From a bacterium (GTDB taxonomy: Bacteria; SZUA-182; SZUA-191; JAJRXT01), in contig JAJRUU010000198.1 of NCBI GenBank assembly GCA_024277605.1, forward strand, positions 1 through 17,969: DNA of 17,969 nt, given 5' to 3'. The translations under genes and the position numbers were made by a program. Below, piece after piece: positions 1 to 6,874 of the stretch. The notes beneath the pieces were generated by a model. It ran no database searches, was not told the DNA's origin, and worked only from the letters and a program-made list of their open reading frames with translations. Within the stretch, counting starts at the first letter, position 1, and each line of letters opens with the position of its first letter.

Positions 1-30
1 ATTAAAATTTTTTTACCGGACAGTAGTGTT
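1..30. mobile_element. Tip of an IS-like element (left edge of window)
   Basis: Bases 15-30 are the exact reverse complement of 17861-17876 (AACACTACTGTCCGGT). Beyond these 16 bp the two copies diverge into AT-rich sequence (here a T run at 8-14). Two outward-facing copies of the same tip at both edges suggest terminal inverted repeats of one insertion-sequence family, with the element body lying left of this window. No transposase sequence is visible here, so the family cannot be named. Confidence 0.5.
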
Positions 31-314
31 TTGCATTGGATATAAAGCCAACGTCCATGATAACTTTGCTTGCCTGAAAATTATTGTGTGGAAGCTGACA
101 AAGTTAATATTATTAGGCAGATGTGGTTTTGCTGTTAATAATGCCCGAATTATTCGGGTCCATTTGTGTTACTCACATGTATTTGATATGCTTAAACGGC
201 TATGACCCGAAAAATTCGGGCAGGCATAGCCTGTTTTTTCAGGACGTTGGATTATAAACCTTATCTCACAAGGGATGTCTTGCAAACCCAGTCTGAATTT
301 ATGAATAGATCGGG
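31..314. other. Non-coding palindromic region upstream of comEC
   Basis: No credible gene is seen. A 9-bp inverted repeat (CCAACGTCC at 48-56, GGACGTTGG at 242-250) encloses most of the region. Inside it, 142-160 and 204-222 are 19-bp inverted copies with one mismatch, and each copy is itself palindromic (CCCGAA..TTCGGG). The right copy lies within a terminator-like hairpin. The layout suggests a small decayed palindromic or MITE-like element. No convincing promoter for comEC was found. Confidence 0.4.
198..239 (+). terminator. Probable Rho-independent terminator upstream of comEC
   Basis: An outer stem GGCTATG (198-204) pairs with CATAGCC (225-231) around an inner stem CCCGAA/TTCGGG (206-211 and 215-220). 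After 2 nt follows a run of six T (234-239). It would stop transcription entering from the left element and insulate comEC. The inner stem is shared with a second palindrome at 142-160, so it may instead be part of a repeat. Confidence 0.5.
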
Positions 315-2780
315 GTGAATAATATTATTATCGGCAAACGACCACTGGTATTTCTGCTTATCGCATACATTGCCGGTATTGCTTTAGGGCACTTATTCTC
401 GCCGCCGCTCTTTGCCTCGCTTTATATAGTCTTGGCGCTGCTCATCATAATCGGGGTTGCCTGTTATATCATTAAACGACCCTATATGGTGCTGCTGGGC
501 CTATCCCTGGCTATGTTGGGCGGCGGTTTTTTAAATTATGAATTCTCCACCCGCTACATTCCTGCAAACCATATAAGCCATAATTTTGAATCCGGTAAGT
601 ACACTATTGAAGGGCGGTTGACCTCACCCCCCACCTTATATGCTTCTAAAACAGTTCTATATCTGGATGTTGAGCGAATAGGGAGTGCTGAAAACTTTCG
701 GGAGGTAAGCGGAAAGCTGCGCCTTACCATATATCAAACGAATCTTGAGCTAGACTACGGTGATCGCATTCGCGGTGTGGCTAAGCTGCGTATCCCTACA
801 AATTATGGAAATCCGGGAAGCTTCGATTATCGAGCCTATCTGGCCCGGCAGGGGATTCGCATAACCGGTAGTATTTCAAGCAACACTCATATAGAGAAAC
901 TTCCCCCCGGCAAAAAAAGCCGTTTGTTTTCCGGTATCTATGATCTAAAACTACGGCTCGCAAGCTTTGTGGAGTTGTGTTATCCCCGTGCGCAGGCCGG
1001 TTTGTTAAGGGCGTTGGTGTTGGGAGAGCGCCTGGCGGTAGACCCCGCTATAAAAGCTGAATTTACCGCAGTCGGCCTGGCCCACTTGCTGGCTATTTCC
1101 GGCTTACATGTCGGTTTTGTAGGGTTTATCTTTTTCGCTGGTTTCAGGTTTATGTTGCGCTGCTTGCCGGATGCGCTGTTTGAGCGCTTGACAACTTGGG
1201 TGCGGCCCAGCAAATTGGCGGCGGTATTAAGCATACCCCCGCTCATCGGATATACATTGCTAGTGGGGAATCGTACCGCTACCGTGCGGGCTACCATTAT
1301 GATTTTGGCTTATACCTTAAGCCTTTTGATTGATCGAAAGCGCGATTTTTATAATATCCTGGCGCTTGCGGCGCTAATTATACTGATTTGGAAACCAACC
1401 TCACTTACGGCCATAGATTTTCAGCTATCCTTTGTTACGGTGTTTTTTATTATCTACGCCCTTTCCGCTTTTTATAAACTGGATATCAAGAAACCGGTAC
1501 TGGTTCCACCCGGTCGGCTCAAACGCCTGGGTAAGCGGCTGGGAGGCTATCTGCTGGTTACTATAACCGCTTCACTTGCAGCTACCCCTTTAACTGTTTT
1601 CTATTTCAAACACATCTCTCCGTTGGGCGTTTTGGCAAACCTGTTAGCCATCCCTCTGGCCTGGGCTATTATCCCCTTAGGGCTTTCGGCAGGCTTACTC
1701 TCTCTGGTTAGTTTCAGCCTGGGCGAGCTGCTCTTAAAACTAAACCTGCTATTCGTTAATCCGCTCCTGGCTTTGGTGCATAAATTAGCGGCTATTCCTA
1801 TAGCTTCATTGCGTATGCCACCCCCCAGCGTGCCTCAACTAATCCTCTATTATGGCCTGCTTTTGTGTGTTTTCAAAGTAAAGCGTTCTGCCTGGGCCCG
1901 CATTGGCGCCGTATGCCTGTTGTTGGCTTCAGGTATAGTCTGGTGGCAGGGAATGCAGCCGGCAGCCAATACCAATATGCTCCAGGTAACCTTTCTGGAT
2001 GTGGGGCATGGAGAGTCCTGTTTTATAAGGTTTCCCGGCGGGAAAACTATGCTGATTGACGGGGGTGGTCATTACAGTGATAGTTTTGATGTGGGTGAAC
2101 GGGTAGTATCGGAATATTTGTGGTCACAGGGGGTTGGGCGCCTGGATTGGGTGGCGCTTTCACATAACCATCCAGATCATATAAACGGTCTGAAGAGTGT
2201 GCTGCGTAATTTTTGCGTGGGTGAGGTATGGGAAGCTCCAAATCCTTATGTCTCAAGGAGTTATTTTCAGTTTAAGGCGTTACTTACTCAGAAAAATATT
2301 CCGACTAAATTGGTTGCCGCCGGCGATAATTTCAGGTTGGGTGAAGGGGTTGAGCTTTTCGTACTGAACCCACCACGTAAAACTAAGCCGGAGTTGTCCA
2401 CTGATAAGCATAAGACGGAAAATAACCGATCACTGGTATTTAGGATAAGCTACGGGCAGGTCAGCTTTTTGTTTACCGGTGATATAGAGCGTGAAGCGGA
2501 GCGGTATTTACTTAAACAACCAGCAAGCTTAGCCAGCAGCATACTGAAATCCCCTCATCACGGCAGCCTGACTTCCAGCAGCCCGGCGTTCTTAAAAGCA
2601 GTCAACCCACAACTGGCGGTGTTTTCTATTGGCCCCGCTCATCAAGTCTGGCATCCATCACCAAAGATGTACGCTCGCTATGAAAGATTAGGTATTCGCA
2701 TTCTGCGTACAGATCAGCATGGGGCGGTTACCATCGAAACGGATGGATCTCGTTATGAGGTGAGCACGTGGAGGAACTAA
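315..2780 (+). CDS. comEC: ComEC/Rec2-family DNA internalisation channel
   Basis: Inner-membrane channel that passes one DNA strand into the cytoplasm during natural transformation. The 821-aa length suits the full three-part architecture. An N-terminal DUF4131-type region (to about residue 200) starts with hydrophobic helices. The multi-helix Competence domain follows (about 225-500) and carries the family signature LAHLLAISGLHVG near residue 255. The C-terminal metallo-beta-lactamase-like domain starts near 555 (TFLDVGHGES) and holds the metal-site motif SHNHPDH near 616 and SPHHGS further on, so the domain looks intact. The start is GTG at 315 with only a weak G-rich ribosome site (GGGG directly before it). 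A 5-codon ORF from ATG 301 overlaps this start in another frame. No other competence genes lie nearby, so whether the cell is transformable cannot be judged here. The family assignment is secure. Confidence 0.95.
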   Translation: MNNIIIGKRPLVFLLIAYIAGIALGHLFSPPLFASLYIVLALLIIIGVACYIIKRPYMVLLGLSLAMLGGGFLNYEFSTRYIPANHISHNFESGKYTIEGRLTSPPTLYASKTVLYLDVERIGSAENFREVSGKLRLTIYQTNLELDYGDRIRGVAKLRIPTNYGNPGSFDYRAYLARQGIRITGSISSNTHIEKLPPGKKSRLFSGIYDLKLRLASFVELCYPRAQAGLLRALVLGERLAVDPAIKAEFTAVGLAHLLAISGLHVGFVGFIFFAGFRFMLRCLPDALFERLTTWVRPSKLAAVLSIPPLIGYTLLVGNRTATVRATIMILAYTLSLLIDRKRDFYNILALAALIILIWKPTSLTAIDFQLSFVTVFFIIYALSAFYKLDIKKPVLVPPGRLKRLGKRLGGYLLVTITASLAATPLTVFYFKHISPLGVLANLLAIPLAWAIIPLGLSAGLLSLVSFSLGELLLKLNLLFVNPLLALVHKLAAIPIASLRMPPPSVPQLILYYGLLLCVFKVKRSAWARIGAVCLLLASGIVWWQGMQPAANTNMLQVTFLDVGHGESCFIRFPGGKTMLIDGGGHYSDSFDVGERVVSEYLWSQGVGRLDWVALSHNHPDHINGLKSVLRNFCVGEVWEAPNPYVSRSYFQFKALLTQKNIPTKLVAAGDNFRLGEGVELFVLNPPRKTKPELSTDKHKTENNRSLVFRISYGQVSFLFTGDIEREAERYLLKQPASLASSILKSPHHGSLTSSSPAFLKAVNPQLAVFSIGPAHQVWHPSPKMYARYERLGIRILRTDQHGAVTIETDGSRYEVSTWRN

Positions 2781-2820
2781 CGGCTTGATATTAGATAATT
2801 CATTGTAAGATAAAAACTAA

Positions 2821-2849
2821 TTGACAGCTTGGGCTAATATTGCTATAGT
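2821..2849 (+). promoter_or_regulatory. Sigma70-type promoter for the acyltransferase gene
   Basis: TTGACA (2821-2826) and TATAGT (2844-2849) are separated by 17 bp, one base short of perfect consensus. Transcription would start near 2856 and give a leader of about 90 nt. The position, between comEC and the acyltransferase, supports independent expression of the latter. Confidence 0.6.
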
Positions 2850-2944
2850 CTTTATGCTGATTGAGATGGGGGGTTTTTTAGAGGGAATGCTTTAGTTGAT
2901 ATTCCAGCCCTTGGTTTATGCAATACTAATTAGGTAGTAATTTA

Positions 2945-3859
2945 TTGAAAGTCAAGAAGAGAATATCACGCTGGCTGGCTTATCAGCTGGTTATGTTAAG
3001 TGTTAAAGTGCTGGGCCTGTTCCCGCCAAAGTGGAATTTCAGCTTAGGGAAATTGGGCTGGCTGGCTTTCTGGCTGGTTCCCAGAGAAAGAAAAAGGGCC
3101 TTACAAAGCTTAAATATTGCATTTGGGAAAGAACTTAGTCCCCAGGAGCGCAAAAAGATTGCCATTGGGACTTTTCAGCATTTGGGGCGCTGTTTTTTTG
3201 AATGGGTGGAACTGTTTTATCATCATCGCCTGAATTTGGCGGATTTTGTCAGCATTGAGGGGATAGAGTATTTAGACGAGGGATTAGCCCGGGGGAAGGG
3301 TGTCATTTTTATCTCGGCCCATTTGGGGAACTGGGAGCTTATGGCCTCATATGTAGCCTTATTAGGCTATCCGGTTAATATTATTGCTCGCCGCATAAAC
3401 AACCAGGGCGTTAATGATTTAATGTTGAAGCTTCGGCAACAGACCGGGGTAAACGTCATTATGCGTGATAAACGAAGCAAAGTAAGCAAAAGTATTGTCA
3501 AGGTTTTATTAAAAAACGAAATTCTGGGTATATTGATGGATCAGGATGCCAGGGTAGATGGAGTATTCGTCGATTTTTTCGGTCGGCCTGCCCATACCCC
3601 CAGCGGACCGGTTGCGCTGGCCCTGGCCACAGGCGCCAGCATAATGCCTGCCTTTATTATCCGAAAGCCCGATGGCCGACATTTACTTAAAATGTTACCC
3701 CACTTTAAGCTGCAAGTTACCGGTGTCAAAGAGCAGGATATTCTGACCAATACGCAAGCATTAACCAGTATCATTGAAGATTATGTGCGTAAGTATCCCA
3801 CGCAGTGGGTTTGGATGCACAGGCGCTGTAGAAGGCAACCGAAAATTAATAACAACTGA
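2945..3859 (+). CDS. LpxL/HtrB-family lipid A biosynthesis acyltransferase
   Basis: Member of the lysophospholipid acyltransferase superfamily (PF03279) that adds a secondary acyl chain to Kdo-lipid A at the inner face of the cytoplasmic membrane. The length of 304 aa is normal. A hydrophobic N-terminal segment (about residues 8-50) is followed by the catalytic HX4D/E motif as HLGNWE, with H126 and E131. Further conserved blocks are MDQDARVDGVFVDFFGRPA and, near the C-terminus, the family-typical YPTQWVWMHRR. The start is TTG at 2945, preceded by AGG at 2932-2934; no ATG lies near, and the basic MKVKK start fits the family. The acyl chain and the acceptor position (LpxL-, LpxM- or LpxP-like) cannot be told from sequence. 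It has its own promoter and stands 431 bp before the EPS genes, so it is probably a separate transcription unit. Confidence 0.88.
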   Translation: MKVKKRISRWLAYQLVMLSVKVLGLFPPKWNFSLGKLGWLAFWLVPRERKRALQSLNIAFGKELSPQERKKIAIGTFQHLGRCFFEWVELFYHHRLNLADFVSIEGIEYLDEGLARGKGVIFISAHLGNWELMASYVALLGYPVNIIARRINNQGVNDLMLKLRQQTGVNVIMRDKRSKVSKSIVKVLLKNEILGILMDQDARVDGVFVDFFGRPAHTPSGPVALALATGASIMPAFIIRKPDGRHLLKMLPHFKLQVTGVKEQDILTNTQALTSIIEDYVRKYPTQWVWMHRRCRRQPKINNN

Positions 3860-3989
3860 CATTACATTCAAATTATATGGGGATTAAAATTACTATAGGG
3901 TGACTCATATAGAGTAAGGTCAAATTATGACCAGTAAGATAAAAGTCTATTACATAGTGGAAGTCAAGGGGGTTTAGGGCTTTTTGATT

Positions 3990-4007
3990 TGTCAAAAATG
4001 ATTGACA
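3990..4007. promoter_or_regulatory. Palindrome overlapping the EPS promoter -35 box (candidate operator)
   Basis: TGTCAA (3990-3995) and TTGACA (4002-4007) form a perfect 6-bp dyad with a 6-bp centre, and the right half is the -35 hexamer. A related dyad GGTCA-5-TGACC lies 70 bp upstream. A dimeric repressor could use such sites, but no regulator gene is in the window. A -35 box also gives half of this symmetry by itself. Confidence 0.3.
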
Positions 4008-4031
4008 TAACGCTATATTTTATAATATAAT
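4002..4031 (+). promoter_or_regulatory. Near-consensus sigma70 promoter for the EPS operon
   Basis: TTGACA (4002-4007) and TATAAT (4026-4031) are both perfect hexamers with an 18-bp spacer. A second TATAAT at 4021-4026 would leave only 13 bp and is unlikely to be used. Transcription would begin near 4038. This is the strongest promoter seen in the window and the probable origin of the EPS transcript. Confidence 0.65.
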
Positions 4032-4144
4032 ACGAGGCTATGTCCGAATCTGTGCAAAAGTAATGTTAAAAGCGTTGAAGATATATCAGGTGATGCTTAG
4101 GAGGCGCGGTTAAAGATGGTGTAATATCATTTTCTCTTTGAAAT

Positions 4145-4226
4145 GGCACAGGCACTTACTGGTAGCCGCAAGTTTCGGCTTGCGTACCAAGCGCAGGCTA
4201 AAGCCTGCGACTACCGTGTCTGTGCA
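4145..4226. repeat. Palindromic repeat element (REP/MITE-like) in the EPS leader
   Basis: The outer arms GCACAGGCAC (4146-4155) and GTGTCTGTGC (4216-4225) pair with one mismatch, and GGTAG (4161-4165) pairs with CTACC (4211-4215). Inside stand two strong hairpins: CGCAAG/CTTGCG (4168-4173 and 4179-4184) and CGCAGGC-taaa-GCCTGCG (4192-4209). GC content is well above the surrounding AT-rich leader. From memory, similar 'CGCAGGCTAAAGCCTGCG' palindromes are interspersed in many genomes. In the mRNA it would fold into a cruciform-like structure. Confidence 0.6.
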
Positions 4227-4291
4227 GTTACAACTAGAAAATCATATAATAACTCGGTCAGAAAGTTCATTGCCGGTTTGGGAATAACCCT

Positions 4292-4420
4292 ATGTTTTAT
4301 TTGAAAAATAATTTTTCCCTTAGAAACTTCATCCTTTTTCAGATTGATAGTTTATTAATCATAGTTGCCAGTTATTTAGTCTTTGCCTTTAAATTCGGTG
4401 GATATGTTCCAGGCACTTAA
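4292..4420 (+). pseudogene. N-terminal fragment of the sugar transferase, cut by TAA at codon 43
   Basis: ATG 4292 opens 42 codons that end at TAA 4418-4420, in exactly the same frame as the following transferase ORF. The fragment contains the expected first membrane helix of the family (…ILFQIDSLLIIVASYLV…) and a loop typical of this position (FKFGGYVPGT). Joined across the stop, the product would be about 460 residues, the usual size of EpsB/WcaJ-type transferases. So this looks like the true start of the neighbouring gene, separated by a single nonsense codon. Alternatives are a sequencing error, programmed readthrough, or restart at the TTG directly after the stop. The ribosome site is weak (GGGA at 4280-4283). 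Confidence 0.7.
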
Positions 4421-5677
4421 TTGCCTTTTCTGGAAGAAGCCATCTTTGTTGCTGTCCTTTGCCAACTGATATTTTTCATAAACGATTTATATAGCATAGA
4501 AAGTCAGCTTTCCCTCAGCAGCATAATCCTGAGAATTATAATTGCCCTTGCTACGTGTTCTTTAGCTTTGGCTTTGTTTTATCTTGTATTTCCTTCATTA
4601 GAGCTGAGTAAGGGACTATTTTTATATACTATCCTTATTTCATTAGTTTTGATCACCTTTTGGCGGGTGATCTATAATTGGATGATGGGAAAGATAAATC
4701 CCACTCAACGGATTATAATATACGGTACTGGCAGTACCGCCACTATGATAGCCAATGCGGTGATCGAAGAGGGTAACCCGAAATATCGTATTGAGGGTTT
4801 TGCGGGTGAGAATATCGATGCCCACGACAGGAAGTTGATGGGGTTTAAAATATTCAATGCCCAAAAAAATTTATTGAAAGTTATCGCTGAGAAAAAGATA
4901 AACGAAATAGTAGTCGCGTTCAGCCAGCGGCGAGGGGTTTTTCCGGTAAATACTTTGTTGAACTGTAAGCTTAGGGGAGTTCAGGTAGTTGATTTGCCGG
5001 ATTTCTATGAAAAACTTACCGGGAAAATACTGATTAAGGACTTACGCCCCAGTTGGCTGATATTTTCCGCTGGATTTAAGCAGACCTCAGCTTACAAGTT
5101 ATTCAAGCGGGTATCGGATATCGTGACTTCCGTCTGCGGGTTGCTGCTTGCCTCCCCGATTATGCTCATTACCGTCATTCTGATTAAGCTGGATTCGCCA
5201 GGGCCGGTGTTATTCAAGCAGGATCGAGTGGGACAGTATGGCAAGCCGTTTGTGCTTATGAAGTTTCGTTCCATGAAGTTTGGTGCGGAAGAAAAAACCG
5301 GGCCTGTGTGGGCGCAGGAAAATGATAGCCGAATTACGCGGGTGGGTAAAGTCCTGCGCAAGTTAAGAATCGATGAGCTGCCCCAGCTGTTAAACGTGTT
5401 AAGAGGAGAGATGAGTTTTGTGGGGCCGCGTCCTGAGCGGCCGTATTTTATAGAAAAACTCCAACAACGGATACCATATTATACCCAACGTCTTACCGTT
5501 AAACCAGGGATTACCGGCTGGGCTGCCGTTAAGTTTCAGTATAGTTCCAGTATTGAAGGAGCGGTAGAGAAACTTCAGTACGATCTGTATTATATCAAAA
5601 ACATTTCTCTGTTTTTGGATTTATTGATTATACTGAAAACGATACAGGTAATTATTATCGGAAAGGGTTCTCGCTAA
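4421..5677 (+). CDS. Exopolysaccharide polyprenyl glycosylphosphotransferase (EpsB/WcaJ-like), N-terminally truncated
   Basis: Integral membrane enzyme of the bacterial sugar transferase family (PF02397) that starts EPS repeat-unit synthesis by moving a sugar-1-phosphate from a UDP-sugar to undecaprenyl phosphate. Seen in order: three membrane helices (to about residue 85), a CoA-binding-like domain (IIIYGTGSTATMIANAV near 103), a further helix (near 235-260), then the catalytic domain with SPGPVLFKQDRVG, LMKFRSM, LRKLRIDELPQLLNVL, FVGPRPERP and KPGITGWA. All hallmark motifs are intact. The open frame begins at TTG 4421, immediately after an in-frame TAA; the missing 42 residues lie upstream at 4292-4420 and include membrane helix 1. 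The gene may be a recent pseudogene, may restart at TTG (AGG at 4411-4413), or the stop may be an error. The donor sugar cannot be read from sequence. It is the first gene of the EPS operon. Confidence 0.85.
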   Translation: MPFLEEAIFVAVLCQLIFFINDLYSIESQLSLSSIILRIIIALATCSLALALFYLVFPSLELSKGLFLYTILISLVLITFWRVIYNWMMGKINPTQRIIIYGTGSTATMIANAVIEEGNPKYRIEGFAGENIDAHDRKLMGFKIFNAQKNLLKVIAEKKINEIVVAFSQRRGVFPVNTLLNCKLRGVQVVDLPDFYEKLTGKILIKDLRPSWLIFSAGFKQTSAYKLFKRVSDIVTSVCGLLLASPIMLITVILIKLDSPGPVLFKQDRVGQYGKPFVLMKFRSMKFGAEEKTGPVWAQENDSRITRVGKVLRKLRIDELPQLLNVLRGEMSFVGPRPERPYFIEKLQQRIPYYTQRLTVKPGITGWAAVKFQYSSSIEGAVEKLQYDLYYIKNISLFLDLLIILKTIQVIIIGKGSR

Positions 5678-5729
5678 TTTGGGTTTGAGGCTGATTCTTC
5701 AAAAAATTATGATAATGGGGGATTGAGAG

Positions 5730-6584
5730 ATGCACAGAATTAAGCAGTTCATGGTAGTTAGCTTAGCTGTAGTAATTTATCTGGGGCTTGCCCCGCCTAT
5801 GGTTCAAGGAGGCGACTATCAGATAGGGGTAGGCGATAAAATCAATATTTCGGTGTGGGGTAACAAGGACTTAAATTCCACCGTTATTGTTCGCCACGAT
5901 GGTAAAATATCGTTCCCGCTCATAGGTGAAGTGGTTGCCAGCAATCTTACTCCCCTCCAGTTAAGAGAAGAGCTCAGCAGATTATTATCAGAATATGTAA
6001 ATAACCCCGAAGTAACAGTAACTATCCAAGGCACTAAAAGTTTCAGCGTATATATTTATGGAAATGTTCCCAAGTCTGGAGCTATGAATATCAAGGGTAA
6101 TACAAACATGCTTCAGTTTTTTTCGGTATTGGGACCTGTTCCAGAACATATTGACCTAAAACATAGCTTTTTAATCAGGAATAATAAAAAACTGGACATT
6201 GATTTTTATAGGTTACTCAAAGAAGGTGATTTAACTCAAAATCAATTTCTAAAACCGGATGATACGATATTTTTTAAGGATAAACCTGCAGCGCCTCAAG
6301 CCGTGGCGGCTAATCCATTTGAAACTAAACTTCGAGTGATTGGTGAGGTGAGAAACCCCGGGGGGTTTAAATTTGAGGAAGGGATAACGGTGTTAGATGC
6401 TATCCTGAAGGCCGGTGGGACAACCCCTTATTCCCGGCCAAGCGCCACTATAGTTACCCGGCGAAAAGGCAATAAAATTGAGGAAATAAGGGTGAATTTA
6501 GAGGCAATTTACCAGGGGGCCATTGATCAAAATATAAAGCTTGAACCGGGCGATATTATTTCCGTGCCGGAAAGCCTTTTTTAG
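5730..6584 (+). CDS. Polysaccharide export protein (Wza/KpsD-like, Poly_export + SLBB)
   Basis: Periplasmic/outer-membrane export component that carries EPS across the outer membrane. The N-terminus has a signal peptide (basic MHRIK, hydrophobic core to about residue 22, likely cleavage near VQG-GDY). No lipobox cysteine is seen, so unlike Wza it is not an obvious lipoprotein. The Poly_export domain (PF02563) follows at about 30-110 with YQIGVGDKINISVWG and VRHDGKISFPLIGEV. A linker and one clear SLBB domain (VIGEVRNPGGFKF to PGDIISVPESLF, about 205-284) complete it. At 284 aa it is shorter than Wza (about 379 aa) and lacks a recognisable C-terminal amphipathic helix that would line an outer-membrane pore, so the barrel gene downstream may supply that passage. 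ATG 5730 has a G-rich ribosome site (GGGGGA, 5717-5722). Confidence 0.9.
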   Translation: MHRIKQFMVVSLAVVIYLGLAPPMVQGGDYQIGVGDKINISVWGNKDLNSTVIVRHDGKISFPLIGEVVASNLTPLQLREELSRLLSEYVNNPEVTVTIQGTKSFSVYIYGNVPKSGAMNIKGNTNMLQFFSVLGPVPEHIDLKHSFLIRNNKKLDIDFYRLLKEGDLTQNQFLKPDDTIFFKDKPAAPQAVAANPFETKLRVIGEVRNPGGFKFEEGITVLDAILKAGGTTPYSRPSATIVTRRKGNKIEEIRVNLEAIYQGAIDQNIKLEPGDIISVPESLF

Positions 6585-6874
6585 TAAATCCAGGCAAGAA
6601 GGAGACATTTGACTCTACAGGGGGATAAAACCTTGGGTGCGAATTTGTTAAATGGAGGTTTTTGCCATATGCCGAATCCTATGGAACAAAATGGGTTAGC
6701 CAGGCAGAGTAAGATATGGTAAGGGGTGAAGCTTCTATAGGTGACTTACGGGCCGGGACAACATCGAGACATTTTTCTCTCAGGTCAGGAGTTGTGGCGC
6801 TCATAACCGCCGGTACAGGCTAAGGGTTATCACCTGAATATCTTGCTAAGACGAGCCGTTTGGGATAAAGACAT
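6585..6874. other. 290-bp gap inside the EPS operon, possibly structured RNA
   Basis: No standard gene is seen. One mini-ORF of 17 codons (6669-6722) starts at ATG with GGAGG at 6654-6658. Further on, AGGTGA (6739-6744) can pair with TCACCT (6830-6835), enclosing ACAAC/GTTGT and GAGA/TCTC pairings, so the RNA may fold into a compact domain before the barrel gene. It matches no riboswitch class I can recall. The other EPS intergenic gaps are 15-90 bp, so this one stands out. Confidence 0.3.

Larger units (their letters stand above)
3860..4291. other. Long regulatory region before the EPS genes
   Basis: No gene is seen in these 432 bp. The region holds a dyad GGTCAaattaTGACC (3918-3932), a second dyad overlapping the -35 box, a near-perfect promoter, and an 82-bp palindromic repeat within the untranslated leader. 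AGGAGG at 4099-4104 is followed by ATG 4116, but that frame closes after two codons (ATG GTG TAA), so it is either a regulatory mini-ORF or chance. The leader from the predicted start site to the transferase start is about 255 nt. Confidence 0.5.

Noticed and set aside
4099..4124. Small gene behind AGGAGG in the EPS leader
   Set aside because: The frame from ATG 4116 closes after two codons (ATG GTG TAA), so no protein can be supported.
4144..4160. Sigma54 promoter starting TGGCAC in the EPS leader
   Set aside because: The -24-like GG has no GC at the right distance, and the sequence is the outer arm of the palindromic repeat.
4026..4420. Reassigned TAA codon as explanation for the split transferase
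   Set aside because: TAA ends several other genes here (comEC, the kinase, secD), so it is a normal stop in this genome.
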